From the NCBI GenBank assembly GCA_964492715.1, contig CAZBLK010000034.1:1-22371 (forward strand): 22,371 bases of DNA. Reading direction: 5' to 3'. Both the position numbers and the translations under genes were made by a program. Below are positions 15,595 through 22,314 of the stretch, in pieces; within the stretch, counting starts at the first letter, position 1, and each line of letters begins with the position of its first letter. The stretch comes from CAZBLK01 sp964492715. Lineage in GTDB: Bacteria; Bacillota; Clostridia; Lachnospirales; WRBF01. Below the pieces are notes generated by a model. The model had not been told where the DNA came from and did no database searches. It saw only the letters and a list, made by a program, of their open reading frames with translations.

Positions 15595-16686
15595 ATGAAA
15601 ACTCTCATAAATCGGCAAGTTCAAAGTTTTTTACAAAAATATGCAGAGAGCGAAGACAGAGTAAGGTTTCAAGATTATTTTTCCATGTACACAATTCTTG
15701 CTTCTGCCGCAATTGCGCACACTTTATATGTTTTGTTTTTTCTGTTTATAAAAGTTCCGTATGCTGCGGCTTTAGGTTTTGTAATGACATTTTTGTTTGT
15801 TACTTCTATGTTTATGGTGAAGAAAGGCTTTTACTCGATAGTTGCAGTTTCAGCTCCTATTGCAGAAGCAATTTATATTTTAGTAATGATTTACCACATA
15901 GGAAATAATTCAAACTTGCAGCTTTTTATAATTGCATCTGCCTTGCCATGCTTTTTGTTTTTTAAAATTAAAAGCAAAACTACTGCAATTGTAACAATAA
16001 TTTTATTTATTCTTTTTATATTAAGTGTTTATGTAGGTTTTGTTAGAACTCCAAAATACTCGCTTGACACAAACGTTTTTTTCACAATGCTGAACTCCTG
16101 CATTGCTTTTGCATTTATTATTTTTGAACTTTTAATTAACAACATTTTTAAAGGTGTTATTGTTCAAATGAATGCAGATAAAATTGAACTATATAAAATG
16201 CAAGCGTACAATGACTCGATGACAAGCCTTAAAAACAGGCGGTTTGCAGAAATTTATTTTGAAAGGCTTGTTGCGGAAGGCGACGAAAACACTAAGGCGT
16301 GTTTTGCTATGGCTGATATTGACTTTTTTAAACATGTAAACGACACATACGGACATGATGCTGGCGACACTGTGCTAAAGTCTTTAGCCGATTATATGAG
16401 CAGCCGTTTCAGAAGCACTGACCTTGTTTGCAGGTGGGGCGGCGAAGAATTTTTAATTGTGTTAAAAGATGTAGAGTATAAAAAGGGCTGTGAAATTCTT
16501 GATGAAATGCGAATGAAAATAAAAAACATGCCTGTAAAACATGGAAATTTGAGCATTAATTTTACAATTTCACTTGGTGCAGCATATTATACTCATGGAA
16601 AAAGTATTCATGAGCTAATTACAGAATGTGATGTAAACTTATATAAATCAAAAGGAAACGGCAGAGATAGGTTGACTTGGTCGTAA
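15595..16686 (+). CDS. Membrane-bound diguanylate cyclase with inhibitory site
   Basis: A 363-residue protein with about six membrane helices in residues ~35-195 and no large extracellular domain, then a GGDEF domain (~205-360). The product-forming motif is GGEEF (282-286) and the inhibitory c-di-GMP site is RSTD (273-276), so it should be an active, feedback-inhibited cyclase. Other conserved parts are DSMTSLKNRR, ADIDFFKHVNDTYGHDAGD and NLYKSKGNGRDR. The frame is open from ATG 15571, but ATG 15595 has GAGGAG six bases upstream and is chosen. The sensor region matches no family that I recognise. The acetyltransferase gene starts 16 nt after its stop and is probably co-transcribed. Confidence 0.87.
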   Translation: MKTLINRQVQSFLQKYAESEDRVRFQDYFSMYTILASAAIAHTLYVLFFLFIKVPYAAALGFVMTFLFVTSMFMVKKGFYSIVAVSAPIAEAIYILVMIYHIGNNSNLQLFIIASALPCFLFFKIKSKTTAIVTIILFILFILSVYVGFVRTPKYSLDTNVFFTMLNSCIAFAFIIFELLINNIFKGVIVQMNADKIELYKMQAYNDSMTSLKNRRFAEIYFERLVAEGDENTKACFAMADIDFFKHVNDTYGHDAGDTVLKSLADYMSSRFRSTDLVCRWGGEEFLIVLKDVEYKKGCEILDEMRMKIKNMPVKHGNLSINFTISLGAAYYTHGKSIHELITECDVNLYKSKGNGRDRLTWS

Positions 16687-16702
16687 CTTTGGGGAGGGCT
16701 TT

Positions 16703-17257
16703 ATGACAGAACGTGAGAAAATGGTTGCTGGTGAAATGTATGACCCACTGGACGAGGAGCTTTGCGCTTTGCGGCACAGAGCAAGGCTTTTGTGCGAAAA
16801 AATTAACGCTACTTCGGACACAGAAAAAGAAAAACGAGTGCAGCTAATTAAAGAGCTGTTTGGAACAACAGGGGAATTTGTTTTTATAGAACCTAGCTTT
16901 CGTTGTGACTATGGCTGTAACATTCATGTTGGAGACGGCTTTTTTGCAAACTTTGACTGTGTAATTCTTGACGTTGCGGAAGTTCGGATTGGTAAAAACT
17001 GTATGATTGCGCCGCAAGTTGGAATTTACACTGCGACACACCCAATTGACCCTGTAGAAAGAAACAGCGGCAAAGAGTTTGGCAAGCCAATTACAATTGG
17101 CGACAATTGTTGGATTGGTGGGCACGCCACAATTAACCCTGGTGTGACACTTGGAAACAACGTTGTTGTTGCTTCTGGTGCTGTTGTTACAAAAAGCTTT
17201 GGTGATAACGTTGTAATTGGGGGAAACCCAGCTAAGGTTTTGAAGGAGATTGTATAG
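16703..17257 (+). CDS. Maltose/galactoside O-acetyltransferase-like enzyme (LbetaH family)
   Basis: A 184-residue enzyme of the maa/lacA/nodL group, which transfers acetyl from acetyl-CoA to sugar hydroxyls. The N-terminal Mac domain is EREKMVAGEMYDPLDEEL. The left-handed beta-helix hexapeptides run from ~70 to 180 (IHVGDGFFANFDCVIL, VRIGKNCMIAPQVGIY, ITIGDNCWIGGHATI, VTLGNNVVVASGAVVT). The catalytic His113 is in TATHPIDP. ATG follows GGGGAGGG by 4-5 bases. The natural substrate of such proteins is usually uncertain. It is the last gene of the dgc2 transcript, and a GC-rich hairpin cluster lies downstream. Confidence 0.9.
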   Translation: MTEREKMVAGEMYDPLDEELCALRHRARLLCEKINATSDTEKEKRVQLIKELFGTTGEFVFIEPSFRCDYGCNIHVGDGFFANFDCVILDVAEVRIGKNCMIAPQVGIYTATHPIDPVERNSGKEFGKPITIGDNCWIGGHATINPGVTLGNNVVVASGAVVTKSFGDNVVIGGNPAKVLKEIV

Positions 17258-17294
17258 AGATGTGGAGTTTAAAACACTGAAAATATTAAGACCT

Positions 17295-17343
17295 TAGGGG
17301 CACTACCCCTAAAACCCCGCAAGGGGCTAGCCCCTTGACCCCA
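17295..17343. repeat. GC-rich hairpin cluster (intergenic palindromes)
   Basis: Three back-to-back inverted repeats are made of G4/C4 blocks: TAGGGG/CCCCTA (17295-17311), CCCC/GGGG (17315-17326) and the perfect 16-bp palindrome AAGGGGCTAGCCCCTT (17321-17336), then GACCCC. Such intergenic palindromes recur in clostridial genomes as far as I recall. It lies between convergent genes and may help terminate, but it has no U-tract. Confidence 0.5.
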
Positions 17344-17357
17344 TTTAAAAGACTTCC

Positions 17358-17420
17358 ACAATACTTCGACAATGCTTGGTATAGTAAGTTGCCCAAGCAT
17401 TGTCTCTATTTATGTATTGT
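17358..17420. repeat. Nested inverted repeat between convergent genes
   Basis: A perfect 12-bp stem (GACAATGCTTGG 17368-17379 with CCAAGCATTGTC 17393-17404, 13-nt loop) lies inside a second pair (ACAATAC 17358-17364 with GTATTGT 17414-17420). It sits just after the stop of the minus-strand oxidoreductase and in line with the plus-strand acetyltransferase, so a bidirectional terminator is the simple reading. The T-runs are poor, however. Confidence 0.5.
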
Positions 17421-17427
17421 ACTTACC

Positions 17428-18675
17428 TTAATTTTCGGAATAAAATTCATCAATTGAAACGACCCTACCCAAAACCCTTGAACGTTCTGCTGCAAGGCTC
17501 ATTAAGTGGCTTTGTATTGAACGCTTTGCTGAATTTATGCCGTCAAGCATAGAATCCTCAACCTGTTTAACAAAAGCTTCGGTTAACAGCGCATCACCGC
17601 CCCCATGCCCTGTTAAATGTTTTACGTCGTTTACTGAAATTTCTTCCCTTTCACCTGTTACAAAACTTACAACTTCAATTTTATCGTTCATGTGCCCAAC
17701 AATTTCGCCTTTTGTGCCCATTATTTCAATTTTTCTTGTACATTCGTTTGTAAAGGCGCACATTGTAAGCGTTGCAGTTGTACCGCCCTCAAATTCCAAA
17801 ATTGTTACTTGATGGTCAACCACATTGTTGTCGCATTTGTAAACACATCTGCCGTAAGGCCCTTCCTGCAAAGCTTTTGTTCGTGCTTCTAGCGACTTGT
17901 CAACGCTTATAACAGAAGCTGGCCAACCAACGTTTTCAGTTAAATAAATTTTTTCTGCGTTATATTCACACGTTGCCTTGTGTGGACAATCGTCTGTGCA
18001 GCGTTCGGTTGCACCGCTTGGTGCATTTTTTTCATTAAAATACATAAGGCTTCCAAACGAGCTAACTTTAATACAATCCTTGTTTACAAGCCACAAAATT
18101 ATGTCCATGTCGTGGCAGCACTTTTGCAAAATCATTGGGCTTGCTAAGTCGCTGTTTCGCCAGTTGCCACGTACAAAGCTGTGTGCTTGGTGCCAAAAGG
18201 CAACATTTTCAGCGTGCTTTATGTTTACAACTTCCCCAATTTTGCCGCTTTCAACAATTTCTTTTAGCTTTGCAAAGAAAAACGAAAACCTAAGAACATG
18301 GCTTATGCTTAAAATTCGGTTTTGCTCCTCGGCAATTTTGCCCATTTGCAAACATTCTTCGGCAGTTGTTGCCATTGGTTTTTCTAACAAAACATGGTAC
18401 CCTTTTTTTAATGCGGCAACAGTTGGTTCAACATGTGCTTTGTCTTGCGTACAAATGAAAGCAGCTTTTGCAAGAAGTTCCTTTTCCAAAAGCTCATTAT
18501 AATGGGAAAAGCAAAACTCGTCAGAAATCCCGTGTTCTCTAGCAAAGCGCTCACGTTTTTTTTCATCAGGCTCTGCTACTGCAACAAATTTAAGCTTATC
18601 CTTATTTTCCAAAGCATATTTTCCATAAACTTCATAACCACGCTGACCTGCACCAATCATTACAGCTTCAACCAT
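17428..18675 (-). CDS. Gfo/Idh/MocA-family oxidoreductase with cysteine cluster
   Basis: A 415-residue NAD(P)-dependent sugar or inositol dehydrogenase-like protein. The nucleotide-binding fold is residues ~1-120 (IGAGQRG at 7-13; the EKP motif at 98-100 with Lys99). The alpha/beta substrate domain has CCHDMD (His188), where the family places catalytic residues. An insertion carries Cys226, Cys230, Cys236, Cys277 and Cys281 (ERCTDDCPHKATC, GRCVYKC). A similar Cys motif occurs in one known subgroup and may bind a metal. The substrate is not predictable. ATG 18675 has GAAGGAG five bases upstream. The gene is monocistronic in view and its leader contains repeat copy C. Confidence 0.88.
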   Translation of the reverse strand: MVEAVMIGAGQRGYEVYGKYALENKDKLKFVAVAEPDEKKRERFAREHGISDEFCFSHYNELLEKELLAKAAFICTQDKAHVEPTVAALKKGYHVLLEKPMATTAEECLQMGKIAEEQNRILSISHVLRFSFFFAKLKEIVESGKIGEVVNIKHAENVAFWHQAHSFVRGNWRNSDLASPMILQKCCHDMDIILWLVNKDCIKVSSFGSLMYFNEKNAPSGATERCTDDCPHKATCEYNAEKIYLTENVGWPASVISVDKSLEARTKALQEGPYGRCVYKCDNNVVDHQVTILEFEGGTTATLTMCAFTNECTRKIEIMGTKGEIVGHMNDKIEVVSFVTGEREEISVNDVKHLTGHGGGDALLTEAFVKQVEDSMLDGINSAKRSIQSHLMSLAAERSRVLGRVVSIDEFYSEN

Positions 18676-18693
18676 TGCAACTCCTTCTTTCGC

Positions 18694-18798
18694 TATAGCA
18701 ATTCAGTTTTTAATAGACATTGTCTCTTCATCAACACGCCAAATGGCTAGGCGTTTGGCTTCCCTCTGCCAATGTGGTTAAAAACTGGAATTACTATA
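18694..18798. repeat. MITE-like inverted-repeat element, copy C
   Basis: A 105-bp element with 29-nt imperfect terminal inverted repeats. The left arm 18694-18722 begins TATAGCAATTC; the right arm 18770-18798 in reverse begins TATAGTAATTCC, and the two match at about 24 of 30 aligned positions. The centre has its own small inverted repeat (GCCAAA 18738-18743 with TTTGGC 18754-18759). The ends resemble copy A (TATAGCAATT, AGTTTTTA), as does the size. It has no coding capacity. It lies 8 bp from the ribosome binding site of the oxidoreductase gene and is transcribed in its leader if the promoter at 18847-18874 is used. Confidence 0.65.
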
Positions 18799-18846
18799 TG
18801 TATTGTGAAAAAAATATAATATTATTTTATTTTTGTAATATATTTA

Positions 18847-18874
18847 AGTATAATCTCAAAAATAAAAAAGTCAA
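18847..18874 (-). promoter_or_regulatory. Promoter of the Gfo/Idh/MocA gene
   Basis: On the minus strand, TTGACT (18869-18874) and TATACT (18847-18852) are 16 bp apart. Starting near 18840, the transcript would have a leader of about 165 nt that includes the whole inverted-repeat element. Confidence 0.55.
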
Positions 18875-19024
18875 TAAATTCAAAAATTAATTAAGTTATT
18901 TCTATAATTATGTCAATCAAAATTTCAAAAAACTGCAAACGGTGATTGATATGTGCCATATAAATATAAAATTATATATATATTGTGCAATTTTGACGAT
19001 TGATGTTGTATTTAAACAAATATA

Positions 19025-19053
19025 TTGACAAATTAACCAATTTATTATAATAT
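19025..19053 (+). promoter_or_regulatory. Promoter of the antiporter gene
   Basis: A perfect TTGACA (19025-19030) is followed by TATAAT at 19046-19051 (15 bp spacing) or TAATAT at 19048-19053 (17 bp). Either gives a short leader of about 40 nt before the ribosome binding site. Confidence 0.6.
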
Positions 19054-19101
19054 TCAAAAGTATAGTATACAAAAGTAACATATAAAGAAGGGGGATTTGT
19101 T

Positions 19102-20535
19102 ATGGGCAAGGCGGAAACGCAGAAAAAGGAACCTACGCTGCTTGTGTCTATTATTCCAGTTGTGCTTACAATTGCAGTTTTGGCAATAGGAATTTTAAGA
19201 TACGAAGTAGACGTACATATTCCATTAGTTATAGGCACGGTAATTACTAGCCTTATAGCTGTATACGCTCTTGGGTACACTTGGAACGAAATTCAAGATG
19301 GTATAGTAGAGTCAATCAAATCAACGCTTTCTGCAATTCTTATTTTGGGCGTTATCGGTATTATTATTGGAACATGGATTTTGGGTGGTGTCGTTCCAAC
19401 GCTCATTTATTATGGCTTGCAAATTCTTTCACCTGGTTTCTTCCTTGTTGCATCGGTTTTACTTTGCAGCGTTGTTTCACTTGGAACAGGAAGCTCATGG
19501 ACAACTGCTGGCACAGTTGGTATTGCGCTTATAGGTATTGCTCGTGGGTTAAACATTCCAGAAGGGCTTGCTGCTGGTGCTATAATTTCTGGCGCATACT
19601 TTGGCGACAAAATGTCACCTCTTTCTGACACAACAAACCTTGCACCTGCCATGGCTGGTTCAGACCTTTTTGACCACATTAAACACATGGTTTACACTAC
19701 TGGCGTATCTTATGTTTTAACACTCATCATTTTTGGTGTATTAGGCTTGAGTTTTTCTGGTGCAGAGCTTAATGTAGCTGAAATCAACGTTCTTCTTGAC
19801 ACTTTAAAAGCAAGCTACAACATAACTCCTGTTCTTCTTTTAATTCCAGTAATAGTAATAGTTCTTGTTGTTATGAAAGTTCCTGCTCTTCCAGGGCTGC
19901 TTTTAGGTTCTGTGTTGGGTGGCATTGGTGCTATGATGTTCCAAGGCGCAGACGTTGGTGCTGTTATTACTTCAATGATGTACGGCGTTGAGTCGGCAAC
20001 AGGCAACGAAGTAGTTGACTCACTTTTGTCAAGGGGCGGTATGCAAAGCATGATGTGGACCATTTCGCTTATAATTTGTGCTTTAAGTTTTGGCGGTGTT
20101 TTGGAGCGCACTGGAATGCTTCAAACAATTGCAAGAAAACTTCTTTCATTTGCACAAAGTACAGGTTCTTTAATTTTTGTTACTATTATTTCTTGTATAT
20201 TTATAAACGTTCTTGCAGGCGACCAATACTTAGCAATTGCTCTCCCTGGTAAGATGTACAAAGACGAGTACAAAAAGAGGGGGCTTGCTCCAAGAAACCT
20301 TTCTCGTGCGCTTGAGGATTCTGGTACTGTTACATCGGCGCTTGTTCCTTGGAACACATGCGGCGCAACAATGTCAACGTCTTTAGGTGTTCCTGTTCAA
20401 GGCTATTTTATGTATGCGTTCTTTAACCTTTTAAGCCCTATTGTTTCTGCAGTTTTCGGCTTTACAGGAATTACAATTATGAGAATTGAAAACGACCCGT
20501 CTTCTCCTGAATATAAGGGAACAAAAAAGAAATAA
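19102..20535 (+). CDS. nhaC: NhaC-family Na+/H+ antiporter
   Basis: A 477-residue integral membrane protein with about 11-12 hydrophobic segments. NhaC hallmarks are SLGTGSSWTTAGTVGIAL (~126-143), GAYFGDKMSPLSDTTNLAPA (~164-183), AGDQYLAIALPG and a DSGTVTSALVPWNTCGA segment near the C-terminus. It should exchange cytoplasmic Na+ for protons; some NhaC-type proteins instead exchange malate/lactate together with Na+/H+, so the substrate is not certain. ATG 19102 follows AGAAGGGGG. It has its own promoter and a strong terminator, so it is monocistronic. Confidence 0.87.
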   Translation: MGKAETQKKEPTLLVSIIPVVLTIAVLAIGILRYEVDVHIPLVIGTVITSLIAVYALGYTWNEIQDGIVESIKSTLSAILILGVIGIIIGTWILGGVVPTLIYYGLQILSPGFFLVASVLLCSVVSLGTGSSWTTAGTVGIALIGIARGLNIPEGLAAGAIISGAYFGDKMSPLSDTTNLAPAMAGSDLFDHIKHMVYTTGVSYVLTLIIFGVLGLSFSGAELNVAEINVLLDTLKASYNITPVLLLIPVIVIVLVVMKVPALPGLLLGSVLGGIGAMMFQGADVGAVITSMMYGVESATGNEVVDSLLSRGGMQSMMWTISLIICALSFGGVLERTGMLQTIARKLLSFAQSTGSLIFVTIISCIFINVLAGDQYLAIALPGKMYKDEYKKRGLAPRNLSRALEDSGTVTSALVPWNTCGATMSTSLGVPVQGYFMYAFFNLLSPIVSAVFGFTGITIMRIENDPSSPEYKGTKKK

Positions 20536-20541
20536 TAATTC

Positions 20542-20575
20542 AAGGCTGCTGGATATTTAACCAGTAGCCTTTTTT
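20542..20575 (+). terminator. Rho-independent terminator of the antiporter gene
   Basis: AAGGCTGCTGG (20542-20552) pairs with CCAGTAGCCTT (20561-20571, one G-U pair) around an 8-nt loop, and five to six T follow directly. Confidence 0.88.
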
Positions 20576-20611
20576 AATGGCACTAATTATCAAGATATAA
20601 AATTTTCTTTT

Positions 20612-20620
20612 TGCTATTAT
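20612..20620 (+). promoter_or_regulatory. Possible extended -10 promoter of the AraC-type gene
   Basis: TG, one base, TATTAT (20612-20620) lies just before the ribosome binding site. No good -35 is visible. A promoter is needed here because a strong terminator ends the upstream gene. Confidence 0.35.
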
Positions 20621-20646
20621 TTTTTTGTGAGGGAGAGGTAGTCATA

Positions 20647-22230
20647 ATGAAAGATGAAAAAACTGTTTTAAATTCGCTTGAAATAATAGAAGACTGTATT
20701 TTTGAGCGGGTAAGCACAAAGTACATTTCGCAAAATATTTTTTTGTCAAAGCATTACTTTCAAAGGCTTTTCCATGAAACAGTTGGCGACAGCGTAATTA
20801 ATTATGTTAAACGCAGGAAGCTTTCGCTTGCTGGGAAAGAGCTTATTTCTTCAACCCAAACGGTGCTTGACATAGCTTTGCAGTTTGGCTACAGCTCGCA
20901 TGAAAGCTTTACTAGGGCGTTTAAAGCTTACATGGGAATTACACCTTATGATTACCGCAAATATCAAGTTTCCACTATCTCACAAAAACAATTAGTAAAG
21001 GAGATTCCGATTATGCAAAACCAAATTAATTATTCAAAAAGCACAGACGAAATTTTAAGGGACTTGAACGACTTCATTGTTACAATTAAAAAAGTGGCGG
21101 AGTGTGTAAACAAAAGGGCGGACGAAATGAAGCTTACAGGCGTAGGTGTAATTTCGGGAGAAACAAATGTTCTTGCAGACAGGCTTTTTGAAAGATGTAA
21201 AGCTATAAATAGTTTGAGCGACAACTTTTCAGAAATAAACAAAAGGTTTGAGATTATAAAAGCTTTAGAGGACATTGCGTTTATGACAAACGTGCTTGCG
21301 TTTAACCTAAACTTACAGTTGGTAAGGCTGCCTGAACAAAAAAGAAAACAGCTTAACGAAGCTAGTGAAAAGCTTTTAAATGTTGCATCAACGGCACAAG
21401 AAAAAGTAGGCAGAACATTTGAAATGTTTGAAGAACTTGCACAGCTAATTTATGCAGACATGGAAGAAAACGTTGCAAGCCAGCTTAATAAGGTGGTTGA
21501 ATTAACGGCTGAACTCCACAATTTTTTTGAGAAGGAAGTAAACAAAAGCAACAGTTTTTCAAACATTGTAATTGATGAGCTAATGGCTATTACAAACGAA
21601 ACAAAGCGTGTTGATAAAGAAGCAAAAAAAGCTAACAGCGAAAGCGTTGAAAAAGGAATTGAAGTAGCTTTATCTGCACAAAAAATGAATTCCGACTTTA
21701 TGTTTAGGCTTGAAATTTTAAGCTTGCACACAAAAATTGAAAATGATAGTAAAGGCGTAGAAGTAACAAACGAGTTGTACAAAAAGCTGATGCAAACAAG
21801 TGAATTGTGCAAAGAATGTTTGAACAATGCTTTGGAAACATATAAGATTATGAATAGCTTCCAGAAAAAAGCTAGTTCTCCTAAAGCTGTAAAAACTCTT
21901 GGCGAGTTTACTTTTCAGCTTAACATACTGTTGTTTTATTCAAAAGTTGAAGCTTCAAGGTTAAGGCTTGACGAAACAAACTCATTGTTTGCACATGAAG
22001 TTGAAAGAGCAATTTCTAATGGATTTGAAACAGTAAGGAAAATTCAAGAATATATAGCAAACGCTTTAAACGATGAAAATGTAGACGATTGTTTTAAAGT
22101 TATTAGCAAAGAAATTTGTGTAATTTCAGAAAAGCTTGAAGAAGCTTCAGTAAACTTTAAAGAAAACGGCAATGTAGTTTGTTATATAGCGCAAGAGTTT
22201 AATAATTTGTCAAAAAGAGTTGTTGGCTAA
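20647..22230 (+). CDS. AraC-type DNA-binding domain fused to long helical, chemoreceptor-like region
   Basis: A 527-residue soluble protein. Residues ~15-107 are an AraC/XylS double helix-turn-helix (ISQNIFLSKHYFQRLF, TVLDIALQFGYSSHESFTRAF, ITPYDYRKY). The remaining ~420 residues look almost entirely helical. Three stretches resemble the hairpin-tip signature of chemoreceptors (consensus QTNLLALNAAIEAARAGE): MTNVLAFNLNLQLVRLPE (in ~201-235), FRLEILSLHTKIENDSK (~350-370) and FQLNILLFYSKVEASRLRLD (~422-441). There is no membrane segment. ATG 20647 is chosen over 20611 because GGGAGAGG lies 8 bases upstream. It is probably a regulator whose DNA binding is tied to a coiled-coil signalling module; the ligand and partner are unknown. 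A terminator follows. Confidence 0.75.
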   Translation: MKDEKTVLNSLEIIEDCIFERVSTKYISQNIFLSKHYFQRLFHETVGDSVINYVKRRKLSLAGKELISSTQTVLDIALQFGYSSHESFTRAFKAYMGITPYDYRKYQVSTISQKQLVKEIPIMQNQINYSKSTDEILRDLNDFIVTIKKVAECVNKRADEMKLTGVGVISGETNVLADRLFERCKAINSLSDNFSEINKRFEIIKALEDIAFMTNVLAFNLNLQLVRLPEQKRKQLNEASEKLLNVASTAQEKVGRTFEMFEELAQLIYADMEENVASQLNKVVELTAELHNFFEKEVNKSNSFSNIVIDELMAITNETKRVDKEAKKANSESVEKGIEVALSAQKMNSDFMFRLEILSLHTKIENDSKGVEVTNELYKKLMQTSELCKECLNNALETYKIMNSFQKKASSPKAVKTLGEFTFQLNILLFYSKVEASRLRLDETNSLFAHEVERAISNGFETVRKIQEYIANALNDENVDDCFKVISKEICVISEKLEEASVNFKENGNVVCYIAQEFNNLSKRVVG

Positions 22231-22234
22231 ACAA

Positions 22235-22270
22235 AAGGCGGTTCTCAAATTAAATGTCGAGCCGCCTTTT
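22235..22270 (+). terminator. Rho-independent terminator of the AraC-type gene
   Basis: AAGGCGG (22235-22241) pairs with CCGCCTT (22262-22268), extended by a bulged TCTC/GAG pair, and is followed by TTTTC. The hairpin begins 5 nt after the stop codon. Confidence 0.75.
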
Positions 22271-22273
22271 CTT

Positions 22274-22298
22274 ACGCAAAATGGTGAACAGTTTATTT
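22274..22298. repeat. Solo right-arm fragment of the inverted-repeat family
   Basis: AAAATGGTGAACAGTTTATT (from 22278) differs at one position from the right arm of copy A (1170-1190), and both are preceded by ACG with one extra base here. No matching left arm is seen nearby, because a terminator occupies that side. It lies immediately before the ribosome binding site of the last gene. Confidence 0.5.
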
Positions 22299-22314
22299 TT
22301 GTCGGAGGCTGAAT

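Larger units (their letters stand above)
18799..19101. other. AT-rich divergent regulatory region
   Basis: About 300 bp of very AT-rich DNA separate the minus-strand oxidoreductase leader from the plus-strand antiporter gene. Besides the two promoters listed separately I see no convincing gene, hairpin or riboswitch here. Short AT runs such as those at 18961-18981 are low-complexity. Confidence 0.5.

Noticed and set aside
18799..19101. A small RNA or hidden gene in the AT-rich spacer
   Set aside because: No frame with a ribosome binding site and no stable hairpin with a T-run was found; the sequence is low-complexity AT.
20611..20646. ATG 20611 as start of the AraC-type gene
   Set aside because: It has no ribosome binding site and would include the GGGAGAGG site that serves ATG 20647.
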